This document shows positions 1 to 8,568 of a stretch of DNA of 64,000 bases, one piece after another; the stretch's first letter is position 1, and each line of letters begins with the position of its first letter. The stretch is taken from assembly GCF_023715145.1 (NCBI RefSeq), contig NZ_JAMBNP010000003.1, positions 124,001 to 188,000 of the forward strand, given 5' to 3'. Source of the stretch: Paenibacillus glycanilyticus. Its GTDB lineage: Bacteria; Bacillota; Bacilli; Paenibacillales; Paenibacillaceae. Below the pieces are notes generated by a model, which saw only the letters and a list, made by a program, of their open reading frames with translations, was not told where the DNA came from and ran no database searches. Made by a program: the position numbers and the translations under genes.

Positions 1-238
1 CCGACATCTTGTTCCAATCGGCAACGCCGACGTCCTGAGACATCATCTTAAGCGTCAGAGGCTTGTCTACGATCGGGAAGCCGTCTTTTTTTATGCCTCC
101 GTCCGAGACGTTGGCGCTTGAGCCGGAGTTCGCGGCACCGTTGTTACCGCCGTTAGAATCCGAGCTGCAGGCTTGAAGCAGTGTTGCGGATGTTGTGAGG
201 CTTAGGAGGATCAATGATGTCTTGCGAAACTTTGTCAT
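1..238 (-). CDS. ABC transporter extracellular solute-binding lipoprotein, N-terminal part
   Basis: The first 79 codons of a secreted lipoprotein run off the left edge. The N-terminus MTKFRKTSLILLS is followed by a hydrophobic stretch and the lipobox LLQAC at residues 20-24, so Cys24 would be lipidated. A Ser/Asn/Gly-rich linker follows, typical of Paenibacillus sugar-binding proteins. The ATG at 238 is preceded by GGGAG at a normal distance. It lies 47 bases after the YtcP-type permease in the same direction, the usual order permease, permease, binding protein. The inferred role is capture of an oligosaccharide or modified sugar outside the membrane; the substrate cannot be read. Confidence 0.85.
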   Translation of the reverse strand, partial: MTKFRKTSLILLSLTTSATLLQACSSDSNGGNNGAANSGSSANVSDGGIKKDGFPIVDKPLTLKMMSQDVGVADWNKMS

Positions 239-285
239 GACAACAACTCCCTATATCATATTGGTTTGCATATGGCCAGACCGAA

Positions 286-1194
286 TCAGCCTTTGACTGA
301 ACCGATCATAACACCCTGAACGAAATAACGCTGTAGAAACGGATAAATTGCGATGACGGGCACCGTCGCCACGATGATGACGGCGTACTTAACGAGGGCG
401 GCAATCTCCGCCTTGCTGTTGAGCGCGGAAGCGGTGGAGGAGTCCATTGCTCCGCTCCCTTGAGCAGCCGTCTCCTGCAGAACGAGAATTTGACGCAGCA
501 CCAGCTGCAGCGGATATTTCGCCGCGTCGTTCAAATAAATGAGAGCCGAGAAGTAGCTGTTCCAGTTGCCAACCCCGTAGAAGAGAGCCATAACCGCAAT
601 AATCGGCATCGATAACGGCAGGACAATTTTCATGAACAGCCGCAGGTTGGTGCAGCCGTCAATCTGCGCCGCCTCCTGCAGCTCCCTGGGAAGGGTGCTC
701 TGGAAGAAGGTGCGGGCAACGATTATATTCCAGATGGAGGCGGCCGACGGAAGGACGATCGCCCAGATCGTGTTGATCATGTGCAGCTTCTTAATGAGCA
801 GGTATGTCGGAACAAGTCCGCCGCCGAAGAACATCGTGACCATAAACAGTCCCATGAAGATATTCCTGCCGGTAAAATCCTTGCGGCTGAGCGCATACGC
901 CGCGGGCAGCGTCACCGCAAGGTTAATCGCCGTGCCGACGACGGTATAGAGAATCGTGTTGCCGTAACCGATCCAAATGTTCGAATTCTCAAATACCCTT
1001 TTGTAGCCGTCGAACGTGATTCCCTTCGGCCATAACCACATTTCGCCCGAGCCGACAAGCTTTGGATTGCTGATGGAAGCGCTGATCATATAGATGAGCG
1101 GATAAAACACGATAATAAATGCCAGAAACACGAAAATGTAGTTCATGACCAGAAATACTTTATCCCTGCCGCTTTCCTTTACGCTTGCTATCAT
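286..1194 (-). CDS. Carbohydrate ABC transporter permease, YtcP/MalG type
   Basis: A 302-residue inner-membrane permease with about six membrane segments. The EAA loop that docks to the ATPase is at about residues 172-195 (ELQEAAQIDG...LPLSMP). The N-terminus has the short cytosolic lead and first segment (VMNYIFVFLAFIIVFYPLIY) typical of the YtcP branch of binding-protein-dependent sugar importers. It follows the LplB-like permease by 18 bases and precedes the binding lipoprotein, so the three form one operon. No ATPase gene is visible here; this family normally borrows a shared MsmX-like ATPase. Confidence 0.9.
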   Translation of the reverse strand: MIASVKESGRDKVFLVMNYIFVFLAFIIVFYPLIYMISASISNPKLVGSGEMWLWPKGITFDGYKRVFENSNIWIGYGNTILYTVVGTAINLAVTLPAAYALSRKDFTGRNIFMGLFMVTMFFGGGLVPTYLLIKKLHMINTIWAIVLPSAASIWNIIVARTFFQSTLPRELQEAAQIDGCTNLRLFMKIVLPLSMPIIAVMALFYGVGNWNSYFSALIYLNDAAKYPLQLVLRQILVLQETAAQGSGAMDSSTASALNSKAEIAALVKYAVIIVATVPVIAIYPFLQRYFVQGVMIGSVKG

Positions 1195-1212
1195 GCTTAA
1201 ATGCTCCCCTCT

Positions 1213-2181
1213 CTACCACAAGCTGTTATTGCTCATGCGCCGAACGACCTGATTGACCGTAATTAGCAGCACCAAGTTAATGACGGAGTTAAACAATCCG
1301 ATGGCCGTCGAGAAGCTGTACTGGGCGCTCACAAGTCCCGAGCGGTAGACAAATGTCGAGATTACGTCCGACGCGGTCATGTTGAGCGGGTTTTGCAGCA
1401 ATAAGATTTTCTCGAAGCCGACGCCAAGCAGGCTGCCCATGCTCAAGATAAGCAGAATGGTCATGGTAGGCATCAGAGTCGGGATGTTGATATGACGGAC
1501 GCGCTGGAACCGCGTAGCGCCGTCAATAATGGCAGCCTCGTGAAGCCCGGGATCAACGCCCGACAGCGCAGCCAAATAAATAATGGTGCCCCAGCCCGCG
1601 CTCTGCCATACATCCGAGAGGACATACATGGTTTTGAACCATCGCGGATCGGTAAGGAAGTCCGGCGATTTGAAGCCGAGTCCTTCTATAATGTTCGTTA
1701 CGATGCCCGTAGATGGCGACAGGAAGGTAATGATCATGCCCGCCATGACGACCATCGATATAAAGTGAGGGGCGTAAGTGACCGTTTGCGCTATTTTCTT
1801 GAAGTAGCCGTTCCGGATTTCATTAAAGGCAAGGGCCAAAATGATCGGAATCGGAAAGCCGACGGCTAAGGAATATAAACTGATGCTAAGCGTGTTCCAT
1901 AACAGGTCCCAGAAGTAATAGGAATGAAAGAAGCGCACGAAATGGTCGAAGCCGATCCACGGACTCCCCGTAATTCCTTTAGTGGGAATGAAGTTTTTAA
2001 ATGCGATTTGAATGCCGTACATCGGTCCGTAACAGAAAATAAGGAAGTAGAGCAGTGCCGGGGTAATAAAGAGGTACAGCTCCCAGTTTCGGACGATCCC
2101 TTTCCACGTCTTCGCGCCTTTTGTTGTCTGTTTTGTAGTCAACGCCGGACTACCGGCCACAGCCGTTCTTGTATCCTGCAT
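1213..2181 (-). CDS. ABC transporter permease, LplB type
   Basis: A 322-residue sugar permease, first gene of the importer operon. The start is set at the ATG at 2181 (MQDTRTAV) because AAAGGAGCGG sits just upstream; an in-frame extension to 2262 has no ribosome site and an unconserved sequence. The protein has a polar N-terminus, six predicted membrane segments from about residue 30, and the EAA loop GLHEAAIIDGATRFQR...NIPTLMP at about 210-235. The motif FCYGPMYGIQIAFKNF is characteristic of LplB proteins. It pairs with the YtcP-like permease 18 bases downstream to form the membrane channel. Confidence 0.9.
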   Translation of the reverse strand: MQDTRTAVAGSPALTTKQTTKGAKTWKGIVRNWELYLFITPALLYFLIFCYGPMYGIQIAFKNFIPTKGITGSPWIGFDHFVRFFHSYYFWDLLWNTLSISLYSLAVGFPIPIILALAFNEIRNGYFKKIAQTVTYAPHFISMVVMAGMIITFLSPSTGIVTNIIEGLGFKSPDFLTDPRWFKTMYVLSDVWQSAGWGTIIYLAALSGVDPGLHEAAIIDGATRFQRVRHINIPTLMPTMTILLILSMGSLLGVGFEKILLLQNPLNMTASDVISTFVYRSGLVSAQYSFSTAIGLFNSVINLVLLITVNQVVRRMSNNSLW

Positions 2182-2484
2182 AGGACCGCTCCTTTCGCCA
2201 TTCTTCCCGATTTGGTTATCCGTCCTCAGGCCGTCGACTCTGCGACAAGCAAGAGGTGACAACGCTTACACCATTACGATAGCGGAGTATCCGAGCCAGC
2301 GTAAATATGTCGTTTTGGGCGAACCCCAAAAGCGCGCAACCATAGGCTCCGCGGACATTTGACAAGTGCGGGTGACAAGCGGACAATGTGTCGTTTTTGA
2401 CCCTAAACGGGCAGTGTTGGAGAGTCCATCAAATTTGGCCAATAGACTTTTTCTATGCGCGAAAAGGGGAGGGAGGTCAAACGA
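2182..2484. other. Non-coding stretch upstream of the importer operon
   Basis: No gene is supported here. It must contain the promoter of the minus-strand importer operon. TTGTC-like blocks occur near 2345-2395, but I could not pair one with a convincing -10 box, so no promoter is called. Confidence 0.5.
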
Positions 2485-2517
2485 AACAAACCACTCCCGG
2501 CAAGGGAGTGGTTTGTT
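2485..2517 (-). terminator. Intrinsic terminator of the desulfurase-like gene
   Basis: A perfect 14-bp stem (2485-2498 with 2504-2517) with a 5-base loop, followed on the minus strand by a T-rich tail. It lies just past the stop codon at 2531 and separates that operon from the sugar importer. Confidence 0.8.
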
Positions 2518-2530
2518 GGCTGTACGGTAT

Positions 2531-3919
2531 TTATTCATCTGTTCTCGGTCTTCCGCAAATGCCCTTTGGCACATCTTCATACTTCTTCGCATAGTATTCC
2601 TTCCTGGAAGTTATCTGTTGCAAAGCTCCTGCCAATTGATCCACTTCCGCAAAGGTGTTGTAGAAGCTTAAGCTAATCCGGACTAAGCCCGGAGAAGGGA
2701 TGCCGGGATCGTTCCTTATCTGATCCATCCGTTCATCGCTCAGCTGCAAGAGCTTCTGTACGCAGGAATACGCGCAGAAAAAGCCGGCTCTAACGGATAT
2801 GCCAAACTCGCCTGCCAAGATGTGCGCGATATCCTGGTGATGCAGCCCATTCATGGCAAACGACAATACGCTCACTTGCGGCAGGTTATCGTCCAGAGCA
2901 TGAAATAGGCGCAAGCCGTCAATGGTGCGCAGCTTATCCAGCGTATAACTCATGATTTGCTGCTCATATTCCTTAATCGTCTCCAGATTAAGCTGCTGCA
3001 GGGTGCGAATGGCCGTGTTTAAAGCTACAATTCCCATCACGTTAGGCGTTCCGCCCTCGAACCTTTCGGGCGCCACGTTCCATTGAACAAAAGACTTCAA
3101 AGCAATTTGGACCGTTCCGCCGCCTTTAAGCATCGGTTCCGCTTCCCGGAAGTCATCTTTTCCTCCAATTAATACAGCCGTTCCAAACGGGGCATACAAT
3201 TTATGTCCCGTGAATGACAGGAAGTCGATATTTTCCGCCGGGTTAAGCCGTATCATTTCAATTGTTTCATGTGGAACAAATTGAGCGGCATCGATATGTA
3301 TTTTTGCCCCATATCGATGGGTTAGTTCCGCCGCTTCATAAATCGGATTGATGCTGCCTGTTACATTCGATGCCCCCGTTATAGAGACTAATGCGACTTG
3401 TCCCTGCAAGGCCGCAAGCTTTGCTTGCAGATTCTGCAAGCTGACTTGGCCGTCTTCATTAACCGCAATGTATTCCACCTCAAAGTGGGTCCTCCAAGGC
3501 AGATCATTCGAAATATGCTCCATTTCGGATACCAAAATTATTCGTTTATCCGTGGTTTGATGCCTAATATGCGAGAGCAAATGGATGGACTCCGTGCAGT
3601 TCTTCGTGAACACAACCTCGTGTTGATTTTCTTTGCCGCCTACAAAGCTCAATACATTTATGCGCGTTCGCTCGATGATTTCCGCTGAACGCGTAGACTT
3701 GTAGCCTTTTCCCCGGCCAACGGACGAATACCAAGGCGCGAATTGTTCAATAGCCGTTAGAACGCTCTTAAATGGGGGAGTAGTAGCGGCATTGTCGAAA
3801 TTAATCCCCTTGATGAAACGTCCATCTTCTAAGGGAATTTTTTCGTCCACTCCAACGATCAAGTCTCTCAGCTTGTTTTGCTGTCTGGATTGCGTCCGTT
3901 TGGCAAGGAATTGTCTCAT
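2531..3919 (-). CDS. Class V aminotransferase-fold PLP enzyme, cysteine desulfurase-like
   Basis: A 462-residue PLP enzyme. Family marks are the N-terminal INFDNAATTPP, the pocket HIDAAQ, the PLP lysine in SFTGHKLYAPFG, and the loop VRAGFFCAYSC, whose Cys aligns with the RAGxxCA catalytic cysteine of SufS/Csd enzymes. These suggest cysteine desulfurase or selenocysteine lyase activity, releasing alanine and leaving a persulfide. The ATG at 3919 has AGAGG upstream; the ATG at 3946, which overlaps the previous stop as TAATG, has no ribosome site. It lies directly downstream of a rhodanese gene, a plausible persulfide acceptor. It is longer than SufS (about 406 residues), with an extra charged C-terminus. 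The physiological substrate is not established. Confidence 0.82.
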   Translation of the reverse strand: MRQFLAKRTQSRQQNKLRDLIVGVDEKIPLEDGRFIKGINFDNAATTPPFKSVLTAIEQFAPWYSSVGRGKGYKSTRSAEIIERTRINVLSFVGGKENQHEVVFTKNCTESIHLLSHIRHQTTDKRIILVSEMEHISNDLPWRTHFEVEYIAVNEDGQVSLQNLQAKLAALQGQVALVSITGASNVTGSINPIYEAAELTHRYGAKIHIDAAQFVPHETIEMIRLNPAENIDFLSFTGHKLYAPFGTAVLIGGKDDFREAEPMLKGGGTVQIALKSFVQWNVAPERFEGGTPNVMGIVALNTAIRTLQQLNLETIKEYEQQIMSYTLDKLRTIDGLRLFHALDDNLPQVSVLSFAMNGLHHQDIAHILAGEFGISVRAGFFCAYSCVQKLLQLSDERMDQIRNDPGIPSPGLVRISLSFYNTFAEVDQLAGALQQITSRKEYYAKKYEDVPKGICGRPRTDE

Positions 3920-3945
3920 AATAAGCCTCTTTTCGGAATAGTGCA

Positions 3946-4443
3946 TTATTTAAACCCGTAGGAGCGGATGATTCTCGTAATCGGATTATTGTTCGTGACG
4001 CCAAAGAGAATTGCTCCTATCGCAATAAACGAAGAGAAGCCCGTTCCCCACCAAGGACCGAGGAAGGAGAGGGGCAATGACAACAGCAGCAGGAATCCCA
4101 AGACCAAATTGTAGATCCTCTCCGCGCTCCATTTGCTGCCGATCGTCTCCGTCTCGATTTCTCCTTGCCACTGCGCCATACCGCCTTTGAAGTTAAATAC
4201 CTTGTCATGGGATTTGGCTAACTGCTCTGATGCCCTTCGGCCGACATAACAAACGATCACCACTTCTTCCTCCTCCGCAACCTTGGGCGTTCTCGACCAG
4301 GAGGGATAAGGGATATTGATTGCTCCTTTTATATGGCCGCGTTCGAAGCTTCTAGGCGTTCGAACATCAATTATTTTTAAGCCGCCTTTTTTATTTAGCT
4401 TTGCTTGTAATTGTTGAAAGGTTAAATCCGTCACGGTTCCCAT
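3946..4443 (-). CDS. Rhodanese-domain membrane protein with DUF2892-like tail
   Basis: A 165-residue protein. Residues about 5-100 form a rhodanese domain with IIDVRTPRSFERGHIKGAINIP and the active loop CYVGRR, whose Cys would carry the persulfide. Residues about 108-155 hold two membrane segments followed by NNNPITRIIR, as in YgaP-like proteins. The ATG at 4443 follows a strong AAAGGAGG. It sits between the DUF2306 gene (25 bases upstream) and the desulfurase-like gene, which suggests membrane-bound sulfur transfer. This is inference from domains and gene order. Confidence 0.88.
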   Translation of the reverse strand: MGTVTDLTFQQLQAKLNKKGGLKIIDVRTPRSFERGHIKGAINIPYPSWSRTPKVAEEEEVVIVCYVGRRASEQLAKSHDKVFNFKGGMAQWQGEIETETIGSKWSAERIYNLVLGFLLLLSLPLSFLGPWWGTGFSSFIAIGAILFGVTNNNPITRIIRSYGFK

Positions 4444-4468
4444 CCTGCTTCCTCCTTTGAAAATCCCA

Positions 4469-5107
4469 TTACACAAACGGCTTGCGTTCTCGCTCCATTC
4501 TGAGAATCACTTCCGGAGCAGCGAGGAGCAGCACGATCGCCCCGTAAAGCCCAATCATATAGCTGGTTACATAGGCGATGCCGAGTACTTCGTGCAGCAC
4601 GAAGGTGAGCAGATGAATCAGCATGTTCGTAAAGCAAAAGGCGTAGCTGCGGATCATCCACCGGCGGTGCTGGGCAACCCGTTTCTTCCAGATCTGGACC
4701 ATCGCCGTTGTCGTTATGGCCAGCCAGATCAGATTTAGCAGATTGAAGCCCATGCTGCTTATTTTCCCTCCCGTTGCATAAGGAGCCATGTATCCGGAGG
4801 TCAGCACGACCAGCAGCACGGACGATACATAAACATAGCCGTTCAAGCGATGCAGCCGGCGGTGCTTCTCATAGCTGCGCGCCCAGAAGTTGAGGAGACC
4901 CGATGCCATGGCCACGCAGGCGAACGCGACATGAAAGTACATGACCATTAACCAGCTTGGCGTGTTTAACTCACGCGACAGATCTGTCTTGTGACGAAGA
5001 AAGGTCTCGGCACCAGGATCAATAATGTAATTGTTGATCCCCGCATACAGGATATAAATGACGCAAACGCACGAAATCAGCTTATAGAAGGATAAATGCT
5101 TACCCAT
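4469..5107 (-). CDS. DUF2306-type membrane protein
   Basis: A 212-residue integral membrane protein with about six hydrophobic segments. The pattern KHRRLHRLNGYVYV and AQHRRWMIRSYAFCF resembles the histidine-rich loops of DUF2306 proteins. The ATG at 5107 is preceded by GGAG; a longer frame to 5182 lacks a site. It is the first gene of the rhodanese/desulfurase cluster and lies divergent to a two-component system 180 bases away, which may control it. The biochemical function is unknown. The conserved His residues could bind haem or metal, but that is a guess. Confidence 0.75.
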   Translation of the reverse strand: MGKHLSFYKLISCVCVIYILYAGINNYIIDPGAETFLRHKTDLSRELNTPSWLMVMYFHVAFACVAMASGLLNFWARSYEKHRRLHRLNGYVYVSSVLLVVLTSGYMAPYATGGKISSMGFNLLNLIWLAITTTAMVQIWKKRVAQHRRWMIRSYAFCFTNMLIHLLTFVLHEVLGIAYVTSYMIGLYGAIVLLLAAPEVILRMERERKPFV

Positions 5108-5287
5108 GAGTTCTCCATGACCCCCTTGTATAATCCGTAGAATAACAGGAGAGTCTCTCGAATGAAGCGCACAAAAGATCACAAAACAATAAACAAACCG
5201 TCACAATATGCGCGGAGCCCGGATTTTTTTGGGACGAAGATGATACACTTTGATTAGGGATTGACTTGGAGCGAAGGCGGGATCGGC

Positions 5288-5977
5288 ATGATTGAAGAAT
5301 CGGTAATCTTGGTCGTGGACGACGACCAGAGCATCGTTGAATTATTGAGGGACTTTCTGGAGAATGACCGCTTCCGGGTCGTGACGGCGAGCGATGCGGA
5401 TGAAGCATGGACGATGTTCCGGCAAAATGCCATTCACGGCATTATCCTGGACATCATGATGCCGGGACAGAACGGATTTGATCTCTGCCGGCGCATTCGG
5501 GCGGAGAGCAGCGTTCCCATTCTGTTCTTGAGCGCGCGAAGCGAAGACGTGGACAAGATTCGCGGACTAACCCTCGGGGGAGATGATTATATCGTCAAAA
5601 CCGCTTCGCCCGGCGAGATCGTTGCGCGGGTAAAGGCTGTTCTTCGCCGCACGGGAGCACCGCAATCCAGTAAGGGCCAAGTGCTTGATTATGGCCGTAT
5701 TAAGCTGGATATGGCTACGAGAGAAGTATGGGCAGATCAAGCAAGCGTCGCATTAACGCCGAAGGAATATGAGCTGCTGCGATTGTTCATGGAGCATCCG
5801 AAGCAGGTATTTACTTATGATCAGCTGCTGCAGAAATTCTGGGACGGCATCGGAGATAAACATACGATTCGCGTTCATTTGAGCCGTCTGCGCGAGAAGA
5901 TTGAGCTAAATCCCGATCAGCCGCAGCATCTTATCAATATATGGGGAATCGGCTATCGCTTCGAGGGTGGTGGGTAA
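5288..5977 (+). CDS. OmpR/PhoB-family response regulator
   Basis: A 229-residue regulator with a receiver domain at 1-120 and a winged-helix DNA-binding domain at about 130-228 (TPKEYELLRLFMEHP, HLSRLREKIE, GIGYRFEG). The acidic pocket is D11-D12 and the phospho-acceptor is D55 in IILDIMMPG. The conserved lysine is K104, but the next residue is Thr where almost all family members have Pro (YIVKTAS). The start is the ATG at 5288 with GGCGGG upstream; the TTG at 5261 lacks one. The partner kinase begins one base after the stop. Confidence 0.93.
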   Translation: MIEESVILVVDDDQSIVELLRDFLENDRFRVVTASDADEAWTMFRQNAIHGIILDIMMPGQNGFDLCRRIRAESSVPILFLSARSEDVDKIRGLTLGGDDYIVKTASPGEIVARVKAVLRRTGAPQSSKGQVLDYGRIKLDMATREVWADQASVALTPKEYELLRLFMEHPKQVFTYDQLLQKFWDGIGDKHTIRVHLSRLREKIELNPDQPQHLINIWGIGYRFEGGG

Positions 5978-5978
5978 T

Positions 5979-7052
5979 ATGCATAAGCTTCGTCTTCGCA
6001 CTTATTCCTTGCTCGGCTTGGGGCTTCTTTTGCTGCTGCCATGGCTTTTCTTCGTTGCTGCCTTTTTCATCATGACGCAATCGCTGCATATTAGAGAGGA
6101 CCGGCCGGATTCTTATGCGGTTCCCATGGCTGCTGCCTTTGGGGGTCTGCTGGTCGCCTTTGTTATCATCGGCTTGCGAATGAGGGGGCTGCTCCTGAAG
6201 CCGCTTGAAGGACTGGGCTTGGCAGCCCGGAAGGTTGCGGGAGGCAAGTGGGACGTTGAGCTGCCTCAATCGGCCATTCGCGAGATCGCCGATGTTCGGG
6301 ACGGGTTCGAACGAATGGTGAGCGGGCTTCAAGACTCGCAAGGGAAGCAAGCAAAGCTGGAGGAGGAACGGCGATTCATTATCGCCGCCGTAGCGCATGA
6401 CTTGCGGACGCCGTTGTTTGCCTTGCGTGGCTATTTGGACGGGCTAGAGCAGGGCATAGCGCAAACACCGGAGCAAATCTCGAAATATGTGGCCGTATGC
6501 AAGCAGAAGTCCGCGCAATTGGACCGGCTGGTCGAGGATCTCTTCACCTTTGCGAAGATGGAGTATCAGGAGGCGGAATTAAGCAAGAATGCGGCCAACT
6601 TTGGGGACATCATTCAAAAGTCGATCGAAAGCCTGGAACCGCAAGCGGATGTCAAGCAAATCTCGATCCTCGCTCAGTCCGTGCCGAATGATTATGTCAT
6701 TCGGGCGGATTCGCATTTGCTGGAGCGCGCCATAAGCAATTTATTGGACAATGCCGTACGGCACACGCCGGAGGACGGACGTATTCTCCTTCAATATTGG
6801 AGGGAGCAAGACCGGGTATCCTTCACTATCCACGATTCAGGGTTGGGCTTTACGCTTGAAGAGCAGGAACAGGTATTTGAACCTCTATATCGGGGGGAGA
6901 AATCCAGAAACCGCGCGACAGGAGGCGCCGGATTAGGGTTAACCATATCCAGGCGAATCATTAGGCAGCATGGAGGAGAGTTGGCTGCAGCCAACCACCC
7001 GGCGGGAGGCGCGATTCTCTCGGGCTGGATTCCTGCTGAACGAAACGGCTGA
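5979..7052 (+). CDS. Sensor histidine kinase with HAMP domain
   Basis: A 357-residue membrane kinase. It has two membrane segments (about 11-33 and 48-66) with only about 15 residues between them, so very little sits outside the cell. HAMP is at about 67-120. The H box is AAVAHDLRTPL with H140. The ATPase domain has the N box NLLDNAVRHTP and GGAGLGLTISRR. The ATG at 5979 is preceded by GAGGGTGG inside the end of the regulator gene. The tiny external loop suggests sensing within the membrane or through a partner protein, as in kinases that watch transporters. Confidence 0.93.
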   Translation: MHKLRLRTYSLLGLGLLLLLPWLFFVAAFFIMTQSLHIREDRPDSYAVPMAAAFGGLLVAFVIIGLRMRGLLLKPLEGLGLAARKVAGGKWDVELPQSAIREIADVRDGFERMVSGLQDSQGKQAKLEEERRFIIAAVAHDLRTPLFALRGYLDGLEQGIAQTPEQISKYVAVCKQKSAQLDRLVEDLFTFAKMEYQEAELSKNAANFGDIIQKSIESLEPQADVKQISILAQSVPNDYVIRADSHLLERAISNLLDNAVRHTPEDGRILLQYWREQDRVSFTIHDSGLGFTLEEQEQVFEPLYRGEKSRNRATGGAGLGLTISRRIIRQHGGELAAANHPAGGAILSGWIPAERNG

Positions 7053-7107
7053 GGCCATGAGGACTGCATGATCGTGGTATGATAAAAGGCAGAATGGAGG
7101 AGTAATA

Positions 7108-7710
7108 GTGGGAAATACGGATAAGTTTGAAATGATCGCCAATAGTTACGACACTCCCGAAAGAATCCATATTGCACAGGTATCCTCCGATGCCATTCGC
7201 GGTTATTTGGTTGACGCCAAGAGCAAGAACGCTATTGATTTCGGATGCGGAACGGGTCTTGTCGGAATGAACCTGTTGAATGAGTTTAACTCGGTGCTTT
7301 TTCTCGATACCTCACCCAACATGATTAATCAAATACGGCAGAAAATCACGGATTTGCGCCTTCAGAATGCAGATACGTTATGCTTTGATTTTGAACGGGA
7401 AGGGTTAACGGATTTGCGTACCGACTATATATTCATGGCGCAGGTGCTGCTCCATATCCCTGATGCCGAGCTCGTTCTAACCCGTTTATTCGATGTTCTC
7501 AACGACGGAGGACATTTGCTGATCGTGGATTTTAATAAAAACGAAAAGGTCGTGTCGGATCTCGTTCATAACGGCTTTGACCAAGCGGAACTAACGGAAA
7601 TGATGACTAAAATAGGATACGGGAATATACAATCCAAAACCTTCTATCAAGCAAGTGTAATATTTATGGGACAAGATGCATCGATGTTTATTCTTGATGC
7701 ACAGAAATAA
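7108..7710 (+). CDS. Class I SAM-dependent methyltransferase
   Basis: A 200-residue soluble protein. The SAM-binding motif I is AIDFGCGTGLVGMNLL at about residues 38-53. Motif II follows as VLFLDTSPNMI, and FMAQVLLHIPD is the post-I region seen in Methyltransf_25-type enzymes. The start is GTG at 7108 after GGAGG. It follows the two-component genes by 55 bases and could be cotranscribed with them. The substrate is unknown. Confidence 0.85.
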   Translation: MGNTDKFEMIANSYDTPERIHIAQVSSDAIRGYLVDAKSKNAIDFGCGTGLVGMNLLNEFNSVLFLDTSPNMINQIRQKITDLRLQNADTLCFDFEREGLTDLRTDYIFMAQVLLHIPDAELVLTRLFDVLNDGGHLLIVDFNKNEKVVSDLVHNGFDQAELTEMMTKIGYGNIQSKTFYQASVIFMGQDASMFILDAQK

Positions 7711-7764
7711 CCTGCCCTTTTACGCAAAAGCATGGGGAACCTCACCATTAACCGGCCAATAGAT

Positions 7765-7793
7765 TTACCAGTAAAACTTTTTTTTGATATAAT
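7765..7793 (+). promoter_or_regulatory. Probable sigma-A promoter of the 7873 gene
   Basis: TTACCA (7765-7770), a 17-base spacer containing a run of T, and a perfect TATAAT (7788-7793). It lies 80 bases before the next start codon. Confidence 0.65.
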
Positions 7794-7872
7794 ATTTGGT
7801 AGATTTATGGATTGGTTTTACGGAAACGTGGAATCCTGTTAATAGGAATAACGAGAGAAAAGAGGAATGGAA

Positions 7873-8337
7873 ATGTCCTACGTCGTTGATTTTAAGAATG
7901 TGTCCACGGTTGGTTTGGAGTCTTCCCCTGTCGTAGAAACGCTTGCCGGTCTGCGGGCGAATGAAGCCAGGTATTTTATGACCAAGTACAAGCATGAATT
8001 TACGGTTGTGCCGGCGAGCGAGAGCCAGGAGAGCCTGGATTATGTGAACCGGATTCTGAAGGAAGAGCGTGGACTTGCGTTCGCGGCCAAGCCATTGGAA
8101 ACATCGCAGTTCCAGGTGGAAAACATCAAGTTTACTTACGTTTTTTACGAGGACGGGCTTTCGCTTAATGTCATGTACACGGTGGATGATCCCAAGAAGC
8201 GGGCGGTTGGCTTCAAGCTCTCCGAGGGAATGGAAGTGCCGCAGGAGCTGGAAGGGAAATTCAAGTTTGCTAGACAGAAGTCCAAGCTGGCGGGGACGAT
8301 CCGGGGCTCGTATTTTGTCATCAAAGGCGAATACTAA
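7873..8337 (+). CDS. Hypothetical protein, 154 residues
   Basis: I do not recognise this family. It encodes a soluble, charged protein with no signal peptide or membrane segment (starting MSYVVDFKNVSTVGLES). It is rich in alternating hydrophobic residues in the second half (FTYVFYEDGLSLNVMYTV), suggesting a beta fold. The ATG at 7873 is chosen because AGAGG lies 7 bases upstream; the ATG at 7867 would sit one base from that site. It has its own TATAAT promoter and terminator, so it is a single-gene unit. Confidence 0.75.
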   Translation: MSYVVDFKNVSTVGLESSPVVETLAGLRANEARYFMTKYKHEFTVVPASESQESLDYVNRILKEERGLAFAAKPLETSQFQVENIKFTYVFYEDGLSLNVMYTVDDPKKRAVGFKLSEGMEVPQELEGKFKFARQKSKLAGTIRGSYFVIKGEY

Positions 8338-8359
8338 TACGTTGTAAATACAGGAGCAA

Positions 8360-8392
8360 GGCCATTCCTTTTATAGAAGGAGTGGCCTTTTT
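8360..8392 (+). terminator. Intrinsic terminator after the 154-residue protein
   Basis: An 11-bp stem (GGCCATTCCTT with AAGGAGTGGCC, one G-T pair) followed by TTTTT. Confidence 0.85.
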
Positions 8393-8433
8393 GCCGTCTC
8401 ATGCGCCGAATGGCATCATAAACTTCTTAAATC

Positions 8434-8455
8434 TTGTCAACAGTATGATTGACAA
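8434..8455. promoter_or_regulatory. Inverted repeat upstream of mtlA, candidate MtlR operator
   Basis: A perfect 7-bp inverted repeat, TTGTCAA (8434-8440) and TTGACAA (8449-8455), with an 8-base spacer, 114 bases before the mtlA start. No strong -35 box is visible downstream, as expected for an activator-dependent promoter. MtlR activates mannitol genes in related bacteria, so this is its most likely binding site here. The assignment is inference. Confidence 0.5.
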
Positions 8456-8536
8456 AACCTCGTTTTCCTTTTGTTGTTCTGGCGGCAGGCATGACTTACG
8501 ATGATAGTAATCGGACGGCTTTGCCGGATCGATAAA

Positions 8537-8550
8537 AGAAAGCGATTTTA
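8537..8550. promoter_or_regulatory. Candidate cre (CcpA) site before mtlA
   Basis: AGAAAGCGATTTTA matches the catabolite-response element consensus at 11 of 14 positions, including the central AAAGCG. It lies directly before the mtlA ribosome site, where bound CcpA with HPr-Ser-P could block transcription. This fits glucose repression of mannitol use. Confidence 0.5.
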
Positions 8551-8568
8551 TAGAGGAGGAACCCAAAT

